DNA of 12,390 bases from DASWKG01 sp036396755. Lineage in GTDB: Bacteria; Actinomycetota; UBA4738; CALAEC01. The stretch's first letter is position 1. Each line of letters begins with the position of its first letter. The translations under genes were made by a program, and so were the position numbers. Shown piece by piece: positions 1 to 5,801 of this stretch. Location: the NCBI GenBank assembly GCA_036396755.1, contig DASWKG010000006.1, positions 1 through 12,390 of the forward strand. Reading direction: 5' to 3'. The notes below the pieces were generated by a model. That model worked only from the letters and a program-made list of their open reading frames with translations. It did not search any database and was not told where the DNA came from.

Positions 1-93
1 CGTGAGCCACCGCACGGTTCCGGGGGCGGCGCTCGAGGGGGAGCCGAGGAGGGCGAGCCAGAGCAGGAGGAGGGCCCCGAGCGCGCGTGGCAT
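1..93 (-). CDS. N-terminal fragment of a secreted protein (runs off left edge)
   Basis: Reading the minus strand from an ATG at 93-91 gives 31 residues to the window edge without a stop. The first 23 or so form a clear Sec signal peptide: an Arg at position 3, a Leu/Ala-rich hydrophobic core at about residues 5-16, then a Gly/Ser/Pro/Ala region with a likely cleavage site near SSAAP. The mature part visible is only a few residues (GTVRWLT), too short to assign a family. It is divergent from the methyltransferase gene at 123. A -10-like hexamer lies 7 nt before the ATG, fitting a leaderless mRNA. The signal peptide is seen directly; export is inferred; the function is unknown. Confidence 0.6.
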   Translation of the reverse strand, partial: MPRALGALLLLWLALLGSPSSAAPGTVRWLT

Positions 94-100
94 CGGCGGG

Positions 101-106
101 AGCCTA
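101..106 (-). promoter_or_regulatory. -10-like hexamer for the secreted-protein gene
   Basis: The minus strand reads TAGGCT, 7 nt before the ATG at 93. The spacing fits a transcript that begins at or next to the start codon. No convincing -35 was found. It sits back to back with the -10-like hexamer of the divergent methyltransferase gene. Confidence 0.35.
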
Positions 107-111
107 CACGC

Positions 112-117
112 TACGCT
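112..117 (+). promoter_or_regulatory. -10-like hexamer for the methyltransferase gene
   Basis: TACGCT lies 5 nt before the GTG start at 123, where no Shine-Dalgarno sequence is visible. This fits a leaderless transcript, but the hexamer matches the consensus at only some positions. Confidence 0.3.
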
Positions 118-122
118 GACCC

Positions 123-815
123 GTGTCCCCGTACCCCGCCATCCATCCCGGCGACCCGGTCTCGATCCGACGGATGTTCGAGCGGCTGGCCCCCGACTAC
201 GACCGGCTGAACGAGCTGCTCACGTTCGGCCTCGTGCGCTCGTGGCGCCGGGCGCTGGTTGCGGCCTCGGGCGCCACGCGCGGGAGCCGGGTGGTGGACG
301 TGTGCACCGGGACCGGTCGCTCGCTCGCGGCGATCGAGCGGACGGTGGGAACGGAGGGGCTCGCGGTGGGGGTGGACTTCACCCCCGGGATGCTCGCTCG
401 CGCATCGGGGCGCCGCGTGCTCGGCGACGCGATGCGACTCCCCATGCGCGACGGAGTCTTCGATGCGGCCGTCTGCGCGTTCGCGCTCCGCGACGTCGCC
501 GACCAGTCGCGCATGCTCAAGGAGATGCGGCGCGTGACGCGACCCGGCGGCCGCGTCGCGATCCTCGAGATCGGCGTCCCCGAGCGCCAGCCGTTCCGTC
601 TCGGGTTCGACCTGTGGTTCCGCGGCGTCGTGCCCCGGGTCGCGGCGGCGTTCGGCCAGGCCGAGTCCCATCGGTTCCTCGTTCGTTCGCTCGACTACCT
701 GCCCGCTCCCAACGCGCTCCGCGGAACGATGGAAGGCCTCGGGCTCGTCGACGTCGGGCGCCGCGACCTCACGCTCGGGGCGGCGCGGGTGTTCTGGGGG
801 ACGGTCGGCGGCTAG
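123..815 (+). CDS. UbiE/MenG-family quinone C-methyltransferase
   Basis: This 230-residue SAM-dependent methyltransferase has the length and marks of the UbiE/COQ5/MenG family, which in menaquinone-using bacteria methylates demethylmenaquinone in the last step of menaquinone synthesis. The N-terminal block MFERLAPDYDRLNELLTFG (residues 18-36) is the family's signature region. SAM motif I is VVDVCTGTG (57-65), followed by an acidic residue at the end of strand 2 (Asp86). The block ALRDVADQSRMLKEMRRV (121-138), then PGGRVAILEI, matches the conserved centre of UbiE. The GTG start is chosen because it sits just before the family block and just after a -10-like hexamer. Its TAG overlaps the stop of the small gene on the other strand. 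A related methyltransferase acting on another polyprenyl ring cannot be excluded. Confidence 0.85.
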   Translation: MSPYPAIHPGDPVSIRRMFERLAPDYDRLNELLTFGLVRSWRRALVAASGATRGSRVVDVCTGTGRSLAAIERTVGTEGLAVGVDFTPGMLARASGRRVLGDAMRLPMRDGVFDAAVCAFALRDVADQSRMLKEMRRVTRPGGRVAILEIGVPERQPFRLGFDLWFRGVVPRVAAAFGQAESHRFLVRSLDYLPAPNALRGTMEGLGLVDVGRRDLTLGAARVFWGTVGG

Positions 816-997
816 CGGTGGAGGTCGGAGTCCTCGAGAACCACCACGGGCGCGTCCTCGGACTCGTCGCCGAACAGGCTGATCACGATGCCCTGCTGGT
901 CATCGGGGAACAGCTTGATCTCGATGTCCTCGTTGCCCTCCTCCGGCTCGGTACGGATAGAGAGGGGATCCCCCGAAGGGAGGCGCGTCTCGTTCAC
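812..997 (-). CDS. small acidic protein of unknown function (61 aa)
   Basis: The minus strand from GTG at 997 encodes 61 residues, rich in Asp and Glu. From about residue 17 on, almost every codon ends in G or C, as in the neighbouring real genes, which is the main reason to call it coding. The middle (DIEIKLFPDDQQGIVISLFG, 24-43) looks like alternating beta strands, and the tail is acidic. No family is recognised. The frame stays open upstream to an ATG at 1171, but that part has poorer codon bias, so the GTG is preferred. A second small ORF (994-1164) ends with its TGA inside this GTG, giving a GTGA overlap that could couple translation. The gene ends tail to tail with the methyltransferase, sharing CTAG. 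Confidence 0.55.
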   Translation of the reverse strand: MNETRLPSGDPLSIRTEPEEGNEDIEIKLFPDDQQGIVISLFGDESEDAPVVVLEDSDLHR

Positions 998-1093
998 GAG
1001 ACCACCACCGCCGGAGGAGGGCTTCCGAGGCGATGCCCACGGCTCCCCGGACGGGAGGGGAGCGGTGGCTGGGACGCGGCGCGACCGGCACGA

Positions 1094-1116
1094 TCCGGCG
1101 ACCTGGCGTCGCCGGA
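1094..1116. repeat. perfect 9-bp inverted repeat (possible hairpin terminator)
   Basis: TCCGGCGAC at 1094-1102 and GTCGCCGGA at 1108-1116 are perfectly complementary around a 5-nt loop. It lies about 120 nt downstream of the GerMN lipoprotein gene on the minus strand. It has no T-tract, so an intrinsic terminator role is only a possibility. Confidence 0.4.
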
Positions 1117-1153
1117 CGCTGCGCTCCCGAGGGGGCAGACGGTCAGTCGTGCG

Positions 1154-1167
1154 TCCATGCGCATGGA
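1154..1167. repeat. 14-bp perfect palindrome in the gap before the small acidic gene
   Basis: TCCATGCGCATGGA is identical to its own reverse complement. On the minus strand it covers two overlapping ATG codons just after a GGAGGG sequence. It could be a dimeric repressor site or a hairpin over the start of a small ORF. The rest of the 998-1236 gap holds no other gene that I can support. Confidence 0.4.
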
Positions 1168-1236
1168 GCATGCCCTCCGAGTGTGGCGCTCGCGTTTCGC
1201 GAACGTGACGATTCCATGACGAACGGGACGTTCAGT

Positions 1237-1779
1237 CTACTCCGGGGGGGCGAAGGGGAGGTAGTCGTTGCGCGTCACCGGGCGGTCGACCAACTGCTCG
1301 CTGCCGGTCAGGACGGCGGCCCCGCTTCCCTCGATCGCGAGCAGGACCTCGCTCACGCCCGGCGCTTCGGTGACCGTGAAGACGACCTGCGCCACGCGAA
1401 GCGCCAGAACGCGGCCCGGGGCGCTTCGCTCGAACTCGCCGGTGAGGTCGATGACCGCGGTCCCGCCGGACGAGACGCCGACGTCGATCAGCTGCGTGTT
1501 CAGCGGGACGGCGGTCTTGAGACCTCCGGTCGGCTCGGCCGCGAAGAGCGCGGCGACGAGCGCCTCGGGCATCGTGGCGACGCGAGGGAGGCTGGCGACG
1601 ACAGGCTGGAGGCGGCCGTCCCGGAGCAGGTAGATCGTGCCTCGCTCGGGCACCGCGTCCGGCTGGCTCGGCGTCGGGGAGCCGAAGACGTCCTCGGGGA
1701 GCTCGGAGTCGGGGATGACCGTGACGCCGGTGCGACGACACGCGACGAGGAGCAGCGTGATCGCGAGCAGCCGCTTCAC
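1237..1779 (-). CDS. GerMN-domain lipoprotein of the MtrAB cluster
   Basis: The 180-residue product starts with a lipoprotein signal: MKR, a hydrophobic stretch, and the lipobox LVAC with Cys14 as the lipid-modified residue. It should sit on the outer face of the membrane. Residues about 46-150 resemble a GerMN domain: RGTIYLLRDGRLQPVV, then MPEALVAALFA, a TAVIDLTGEF strand and a LALRVAQVVFTVTEAPGVS helix-strand segment. The GTG start overlaps the kinase stop as GTGA. In actinobacteria, LpqB occupies this place after MtrA and MtrB and is thought to influence MtrB signalling. LpqB is about three times longer, with a C-terminal propeller-like part that is absent here. The shared role is inferred from gene order and domain. 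Confidence 0.8.
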   Translation of the reverse strand: MKRLLAITLLLVACRRTGVTVIPDSELPEDVFGSPTPSQPDAVPERGTIYLLRDGRLQPVVASLPRVATMPEALVAALFAAEPTGGLKTAVPLNTQLIDVGVSSGGTAVIDLTGEFERSAPGRVLALRVAQVVFTVTEAPGVSEVLLAIEGSGAAVLTGSEQLVDRPVTRNDYLPFAPPE

Positions 1780-3167
1780 GGCTCGGGCTCCCGCCGCGGC
1801 AGCTTGAACGTGAACCGCGACCCGCTGCCGGGGCGGCTCTCGACCAGGATCTCTCCGCCGTGCAGGTGCGCGTTCTCGCGCGCGATCGCGAGGCCGAGCC
1901 CCGATCCCCGCCCGTCGCCGCGCCGTCGCGCCGGGTCGCCCTTGTAGAAGCGCTCGAAGATGCGCGGACGGGCGTGCGGCGGGATGCCCGGGCCGCGATC
2001 CTCCACCGACAGCAGGAACCCTCCGTTGTCGAGGCCGAGCCGGACCGTCACGTCGGCGCCGGCGCCGTGGACGATGGCGTTGTCGACCAGGTTGCCGACC
2101 ACTCGCTCGAGCCGCTGCTTGTCGGCGACCGTCGTGAGGTTCGGCGGCGCCGCCTCCAGCACGAGCCGCACGTCGCCCCCCGCCCTCGCGTGGCGCGCGA
2201 TGACCTCCCGGGTGAGGTCGGCCAGGTTGATCGGCTCGAGCGACATCTCGACGCGGCCGGCCTCCACGCGGGAGATGTCGAGCAGGTCGTCGACGAGCCG
2301 CTGGAGGTAGTCGAGGTCGGCCCCGAGCAGCTCCGTCGCGCGGCGAAGCGACACCGGCAGCTCGTCGGCCCGCTCGAGCAGGTAGTCGGTCGACGCCCGG
2401 AGCGTGGTGAGCGGGGTGCGCAGCTCGTGCGAGACGTCGCCGACGAACCGGCGCTCGTTTCGGATGCGCGTCTCCAGCGCCGCCGCCATCTGATTGAAGG
2501 AATCGGCGAGCGTGCCGATCTCATCCCGCGACGCGACCGGCAGGCGTGTCTCGAGCAGCCCCTCTGCCACCTGCCGCGCGGCCTCGCTCGCACGCCGCAC
2601 GGGGTGGACCACGCGGCGGCTGACGCGGATCCCGACGACCGCGGCGAGGATCACCGCGCCGGCCCCGACCAAGAGCAGCACCTTCCACAGAAGGCCGAGC
2701 GCCTCGTCGACGTCGGCGACCGAGTAGAAGAAGTAGGCGACGAGGTCCCCGCCGGGGATCGGGGAACCGAAGATGATGCGACGGGAGTCGGACACGAGCA
2801 CGTAGGCGACGCGACCGTCGTCCACCTGGTCCGCGAGATGGGCCGGGATCAGGTCCGGGCTCATCGAGCCGGAGGAGGCGAACCACTGTTCACCCTTGAG
2901 CGCGATCACCTCGAACGTGCCTCGGGATTCGAGCAGGTCCACCAGCTCGGCCAGGGAGGCCTCCTCCGCCGGCTGCGACAGGTAGCGAACGGCGAACCGG
3001 ACGTTGCTGATCGACTGCTGGGTGGAGTCGTCGACCCGCTGGTCCCAGAGGTAGCGGGCGGCCAGGTAGTAGGTGGTTCCCGCGACGAGGGCGGAGACGG
3101 CCAGGGCTCCGCCGAGGAACGCGATCATGATCCGCCAGCGGAGGCCGAGGTGGCGGCGCCGGCTCAT
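1776..3167 (-). CDS. mtrB: MtrB-like membrane sensor histidine kinase
   Basis: The product is 463 residues. Transmembrane segments lie at about residues 13-38 and 159-182 and enclose an extracytoplasmic sensor of roughly 120 residues. A HAMP linker follows (183-236). The HisKA block FVGDVSHELRTPL carries the autophosphorylated His247. The ATPase domain shows the N box (NLVDNA, 359-364), G1 (DRGPGIP, 390-396), F box (FERFYK, 404-409) and G2 (GSGLGLAIA, 421-429), so it should be active. ATG at 3167 overlaps the regulator's stop as ATGA and the stop overlaps the lipoprotein start, so all three are co-translated. The partner is the MtrA-like regulator. The mtrB symbol rests on cluster order and general kinase architecture; orthology is likely but not proven. 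Confidence 0.88.
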   Translation of the reverse strand: MSRRRHLGLRWRIMIAFLGGALAVSALVAGTTYYLAARYLWDQRVDDSTQQSISNVRFAVRYLSQPAEEASLAELVDLLESRGTFEVIALKGEQWFASSGSMSPDLIPAHLADQVDDGRVAYVLVSDSRRIIFGSPIPGGDLVAYFFYSVADVDEALGLLWKVLLLVGAGAVILAAVVGIRVSRRVVHPVRRASEAARQVAEGLLETRLPVASRDEIGTLADSFNQMAAALETRIRNERRFVGDVSHELRTPLTTLRASTDYLLERADELPVSLRRATELLGADLDYLQRLVDDLLDISRVEAGRVEMSLEPINLADLTREVIARHARAGGDVRLVLEAAPPNLTTVADKQRLERVVGNLVDNAIVHGAGADVTVRLGLDNGGFLLSVEDRGPGIPPHARPRIFERFYKGDPARRRGDGRGSGLGLAIARENAHLHGGEILVESRPGSGSRFTFKLPRREPEP

Positions 3168-3847
3168 GCGACGACCTTGTAGCCGAGGCCGCGCACGGTC
3201 TGCACGACGGCGGGGTCGTGGGGCGCGCTCTCGATCTTCGTGCGGAGTCGCCGGATGTGGACGTCGACGATGCGCGAGTCGCCGAAGTAGTCGTACTCCC
3301 AGACCTGTTGAAGGAGCATCTCGCGGGTGAAGACGTTGTTCGGGCGCGACGCCATGAGTGAGAGCAACCGGAACTCGGTCTTCGTGAGATGCACCGGCTC
3401 GCCGGCCTTCGTCACGGTGGCGGCGTCGGGGAGGATCTCGAGGTCGCCGATCACGATCCGCTCGGCGGGGGACTCGGTGGTCCGGGTCCGCCGAAGGAGC
3501 GCGCGGATCCTCGCCACCAGCTCCTTCGTCACGAACGGCTTCGTCACGTAGTCGTCGGCGCCGGACTCGAGGCCCACCACCACGTCGACCGTGTCGTTCT
3601 TGGCGGTCAGCATGAGGATCGGGACCGCGCGCCCCCGGCGGATCTCCCGGCACAGCTCGAAGCCGTCCATGTCCGGGAGCATCACGTCGAGGATCAGGAG
3701 GTCGGGTTCCTCGTGCTCGAGGACGCGCATGGCCTCGCGGCCCGTCTCCGAGGAGAGGACCCGGTACCCCTCGCCCTCGAGGGCCATCCCGACGATCTCC
3801 CGGAGCCGGGCGTCGTCGTCGACGAGCATGATCAGCGGCCCGGTCAC
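3164..3847 (-). CDS. mtrA: MtrA-like OmpR-family response regulator
   Basis: The 227-residue product has an N-terminal receiver domain with the acidic pair at Asp11/Asp12, phosphoacceptor Asp54 (LILDVMLPDMDG), Thr81 and Lys103, and a C-terminal winged-helix DNA-binding domain (about 130-226) ending VRGLGYKVV. The stretch LTAKNDTVDVVVGLESGADD (80-99), followed by the KPF and KELVARIR blocks, is nearly the same as in mycobacterial MtrA, which controls cell wall and division genes. The GTG start at 3847 has a CATAAT -10-like box 6 nt before it, suggesting a leaderless transcript, although the CapA-family gene ends only 22 nt upstream and read-through is possible. It overlaps the kinase gene by 4 nt. 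Confidence 0.9.
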   Translation of the reverse strand: MTGPLIMLVDDDARLREIVGMALEGEGYRVLSSETGREAMRVLEHEEPDLLILDVMLPDMDGFELCREIRRGRAVPILMLTAKNDTVDVVVGLESGADDYVTKPFVTKELVARIRALLRRTRTTESPAERIVIGDLEILPDAATVTKAGEPVHLTKTEFRLLSLMASRPNNVFTREMLLQQVWEYDYFGDSRIVDVHIRRLRTKIESAPHDPAVVQTVRGLGYKVVA

Positions 3848-3853
3848 CGCCTC

Positions 3854-3859
3854 ATTATG
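3854..3859 (-). promoter_or_regulatory. -10-like box (CATAAT) before the MtrA-like gene
   Basis: The minus strand reads CATAAT, a five-of-six match to TATAAT, 6 nt before the GTG at 3847. It would give the two-component operon its own promoter and a leaderless mRNA. No clear -35 was seen. Confidence 0.5.
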
Positions 3860-3869
3860 CGGCCGCGCC

Positions 3870-4931
3870 TCACCCCTGGAGGACGGGGTGCCCGGCCGAC
3901 TCGATGGAGGCGGGGAGCAGGCGGCCGCGCACCTTCCCCCCGGGCGAGACGACGAACTCCGCGACCGCGGTCGTCGCGCCCTCGGCGGAGAAGTTGGGCC
4001 ACACGAAGTTGCCCAGCCCCCAGGCGACCGGGCGGCCCCGGTAGTGCTCCAGCGGGTTCAGCCGGTGGGAGTGGTGCCCGAAGATGCCGTCGGCTCCGGC
4101 GTCGATCATCGCGTGGGCGCGCTCCACATCGTCGGCGCGCGGCGTGGTGTCGAGCTCGATGCCCCAGTGGATCGACACGAACACGAGATCGGCGATGCGG
4201 TCGGCCTGCCGCACGGCGCGGACCATGCTGGGGATGTCATCGCCGTCGGCCATCCCGGGGTGGCCGGGCGCGGCGATCCAGTCCGAGGCGGGCACGACGC
4301 CGCCGAACCCGAGCACCGCCACCTTCCAGCCGTTCAGGCGGAAGATCGCCGGTCGCGCGGCGGCGACTTCGTTCGCGCCCGCCCCCACCGCCTCGATCCC
4401 GGCGGCTTCGACGTTCGCCACGGTGTCGACGAGCGCCTCCGGCCCGAAGTCTCCGGAGTGGTTGTTGCCGAGGTTCGCGACCTCGACGCCGGCGCGGCGC
4501 ATGACCGGCAGCGCGGCAGGGTCGCACCGGAAGTTGAACTCCTTCTCGACCGGCGAGCCCAGCTCGGAGGCGGCGCACTCGAGGTTCACCACGGTGAGGT
4601 CGTCGCGACGGAAGAGCCCGTTCAGCCCCGACCACGCGTACGCGTAGCCGTTCGCCGCGAGGTTGGGGATGTAGGCGGGATCGAGGTTCACGTCGCCGGT
4701 GCCGTGGATCACCAGCCGGCCTCGCTCGGGCTCGGGGGGAGCGGTGGGCGATGGGCTCGGCGAGGGGGACGGGTCGGGCGAGGCGGACGCGGCCGGGGAG
4801 GGCTCGTCGTGCTCGTCGCGAAGGAGCCGGCCGACCTCGTCGCGGAAGGCCCAGCCGGCGCCTCCCAGCCCCGCGACCAGCACGATCGTCAGGGGCCAGC
4901 GGAAGGACGGGGAGCGGTGACGGCCTGCCAC
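3870..4931 (-). CDS. CapA-family (PGA_cap) membrane-anchored metallophosphatase-like protein
   Basis: The 353-residue product has one N-terminal membrane helix (about 12-29), a Pro/Ser/Ala-rich low-complexity linker (41-68), and an outward-facing CapA domain from about residue 71. The domain is of the metallophosphoesterase-like fold seen in PgsA/CapA proteins of poly-gamma-glutamate capsule systems. Visible motifs are GTGDVNL (77-83), VNLECA (115-120), LGNNHSGDFG (154-163), VSIHWG (252-257), FGHHSH (284-289) and GLGNFVW (305-311), all with likely metal or active-site residues. No capB/capC ligase genes are in the window, so a capsule role is not supported; many CapA-like proteins stand alone and have unknown substrates. 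The GTG start is 9 nt after a TAGAAT box. It ends 22 nt before the MtrA-like gene. Confidence 0.85.
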   Translation of the reverse strand: MAGRHRSPSFRWPLTIVLVAGLGGAGWAFRDEVGRLLRDEHDEPSPAASASPDPSPSPSPSPTAPPEPERGRLVIHGTGDVNLDPAYIPNLAANGYAYAWSGLNGLFRRDDLTVVNLECAASELGSPVEKEFNFRCDPAALPVMRRAGVEVANLGNNHSGDFGPEALVDTVANVEAAGIEAVGAGANEVAAARPAIFRLNGWKVAVLGFGGVVPASDWIAAPGHPGMADGDDIPSMVRAVRQADRIADLVFVSIHWGIELDTTPRADDVERAHAMIDAGADGIFGHHSHRLNPLEHYRGRPVAWGLGNFVWPNFSAEGATTAVAEFVVSPGGKVRGRLLPASIESAGHPVLQG

Positions 4932-4940
4932 GGGACCCGG

Positions 4941-4946
4941 ATTCTA
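4941..4946 (-). promoter_or_regulatory. -10-like box (TAGAAT) before the CapA-family gene
   Basis: The minus strand reads TAGAAT, a five-of-six match to TATAAT, 9 nt before the GTG at 4931. No Shine-Dalgarno sequence is seen before that GTG, fitting a leaderless or near-leaderless transcript. Confidence 0.5.
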
Positions 4947-5002
4947 CTTCCCGCGCACTGCTGGGGTCCGAGGCTAAAGCGCCGAGCCCTCGTGCCGATG
5001 AA

Positions 5003-5100
5003 GTAGCTGACGGTCCCGAAAGGGCAAACCACCGGAGACGGTGGGGCGCAAAGCTCCGGGCCCGACGGCTCACCAGAGCCAGGGCGGCCGAGCTACCGAA
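5003..5100 (+). ncRNA. cyclic-di-GMP class I (GEMM-I) riboswitch
   Basis: The conserved core is present in order: AGGGCAAACC (5021-5030), a stem CCACCG/CGGTGG closed by a GAGA tetraloop (5035-5038), GCGCAAAGC (5046-5054), then a second arm with GCCC/GGGC and GGCTC/GAGCC closing an ACCA loop (5060-5085). The outer stem is GTAGCT (5003-5008) with AGCTAC (5091-5096), extended by CGGTC with GGCCG. A GNRA loop facing a receptor arm is typical of this class. The middle G of AGGGC (5023) keeps the base linked to c-di-GMP recognition; cGAMP-type variants differ there. It is in the right orientation upstream of the CAP-domain gene. The match is by consensus recall, not a covariance search. Confidence 0.87.
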
Positions 5101-5104
5101 GGAT

Positions 5105-5142
5105 CAGAGTCCCGACCAGGGCTCTGAAGGGACCCTGGTTGG
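5105..5142 (+). promoter_or_regulatory. riboswitch expression platform: two competing hairpins at the ribosome binding site
   Basis: Two hairpins share bases and cannot form together. The first pairs CAGAG-CCC (5105-5113, one bulged T) with GGGCTCTG (5119-5126). The second pairs CCGACCAGGG (5112-5121) with CCCTGGTTGG (5133-5142), ten pairs with one G-T. The second covers the first two bases of the GGAGG ribosome binding site at 5141-5145; the first leaves it free. This looks like translational control. Which state c-di-GMP favours cannot be read from sequence. Confidence 0.55.
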
Positions 5143-5150
5143 AGGCGGAG

Positions 5151-5600
5151 ATGTCGGTTCTGGCAAGGACGAGCGTGGCCCCGGCCATCGTCGCGGCGAT
5201 GGTGGCGGCGGCACCGGCGGCAGCGGCGGGAGCTCCCCAGCTCCGTGCCGACGAGCGGCTCGCTCGCTCCCTCATCAACTCCACGCGGGAAGAGCGGAAC
5301 CGTCCCTCCCTCGAGGTCGATGGCTCCCTCTCCAAGCTCGCTCGCCGGCACAGCCGCGCGATGGCGCGCGAGGGCGAGATCTTCCACCGCGACGACCTCA
5401 CCGAAGGCCTGTCCGGGATCACCTGGTCGCTCGTCGGCGAGAACGTCGGCGTCGGCTCGAGCGTGCGGCAGGTGCAGAAGGCGTTCATGCACAGTCCCCC
5501 CCATCGTCACAACCTCCTCAACCGCGACTTCGATGAGATCGGCATCGGTGTCGTGGCAGGCGAAGGGAGGAGTTGGGTGACGTTGATCTTCCTCGGCTGA
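5151..5600 (+). CDS. secreted CAP/SCP-domain protein (YkwD-like), riboswitch controlled
   Basis: The 149-residue protein has a signal peptide (about residues 1-27, an Ala-rich core ending in AAAAGA), so it should be exported. The rest is one compact CAP domain of the bacterial CAP/SCP (YkwD-like) type. The family's conserved residues appear in order: His67 in ARRHSRAM, His79 in FHRDDL, Glu97 in GENVG, and His118 in SPPHRHNLL, followed by EIGIGV (129-134) and the last strand TLIFLG. ATG at 5151 is preferred over a TTG at 5139 because GGAGG sits 5 nt before it and the signal peptide then starts cleanly. The c-di-GMP riboswitch upstream suggests the protein is tied to surface or developmental state. 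The biochemical activity of bacterial CAP proteins is mostly unknown. The stop codon lies in the loop of a hairpin. Confidence 0.85.
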   Translation: MSVLARTSVAPAIVAAMVAAAPAAAAGAPQLRADERLARSLINSTREERNRPSLEVDGSLSKLARRHSRAMAREGEIFHRDDLTEGLSGITWSLVGENVGVGSSVRQVQKAFMHSPPHRHNLLNRDFDEIGIGVVAGEGRSWVTLIFLG

Positions 5601-5607
5601 GCCGAGG
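5591..5607 (+). terminator. hairpin at the stop codon of the CAP gene
   Basis: CCTCGGC and GCCGAGG flank the TGA stop codon, forming a 7-bp stem whose triloop is the stop itself. No T-tract follows. It could end transcription weakly or protect the 3' end. It is the first of six hairpins up to 5788. Confidence 0.4.
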
Positions 5608-5614
5608 AGGAAGT

Positions 5615-5707
5615 CCCCGGTCCATACCGGGGGCCATAGTCGGAGGGCGGTCCCTCCGGCGAGAACGCGAAGCGGTCCGAGACGGGTCCCCCGGGCCGCT
5701 TTCGCGT
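5615..5707 (+). other. three consecutive stable hairpins (possible structured RNA)
   Basis: Three hairpins follow one another with short linkers: CCCCGGT/ACCGGGG with a 4-nt loop (5615-5632), CGGAGGG/CCCTCCG with a 4-nt loop (5641-5658), and a 14-bp stem with one bulged T and one G-T pair (5665-5678 with 5693-5707). No ORF with gene-like codon bias covers them. They may be a structured 3' UTR of the CAP mRNA, an independent small RNA, or terminators. No known RNA family was recognised. Confidence 0.4.
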
Positions 5708-5736
5708 ATCTCAAGCGGCCGGAGGCCGCTTGAGAT
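5708..5736. terminator. 13-bp perfect hairpin between convergent genes
   Basis: ATCTCAAGCGGCC (5708-5720) and GGCCGCTTGAGAT (5724-5736) are perfectly complementary around a GGA loop. Its place between convergent genes suggests a bidirectional terminator, without a T-tract. Its inner stem is shared with the hairpin at 5764-5788. Confidence 0.5.
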
Positions 5737-5763
5737 CCACCTTCGGATCGATCGCGGAAGGTC

Positions 5764-5788
5764 GTCAAGCGGTCTTCGACCGCTTGAC
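5764..5788. terminator. 11-bp perfect hairpin, related to the one before it
   Basis: GTCAAGCGGTC (5764-5774) and GACCGCTTGAC (5778-5788) pair perfectly around TTC. TCAAGCGG and CCGCTTGA are identical to the arms of the hairpin at 5708-5736, so the two look like copies of one palindromic repeat. It is 13 nt past the stop of the thioesterase gene, a natural place for that operon's terminator. Confidence 0.5.
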
Positions 5789-5801
5789 ACGTCGAGGTCC
5801 C

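Noticed and set aside
2..1219. 405-residue open frame on the plus strand
   Set aside because: It is an out-of-frame shadow of the methyltransferase and of the small acidic gene on the other strand; its product is Arg/Pro/Gly-rich low complexity with no family motif.
3168..3653. N-terminal extension of the kinase frame into the regulator gene
   Set aside because: This part is the MtrA-like gene read out of frame. The kinase starts at 3167 with an ATGA overlap and an immediate N-terminal membrane helix.
3870..4931. CapA-family gene as evidence of a poly-gamma-glutamate capsule locus
   Set aside because: No CapB- or CapC-like ligase gene is present nearby, and CapA-domain proteins often occur alone.
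5139..5150. TTG start for the CAP protein
   Set aside because: It would place the start before the GGAGG site and within the sequestering hairpin, and adds residues ahead of a clean signal peptide at 5151.
5601..5707. Resemblance of GAGGAGGAAGTCC and the following stems to the start of RNase P RNA
   Set aside because: Only the first few bases agree. The region is about 100 nt, far shorter than RNase P RNA, and the other conserved blocks are absent.
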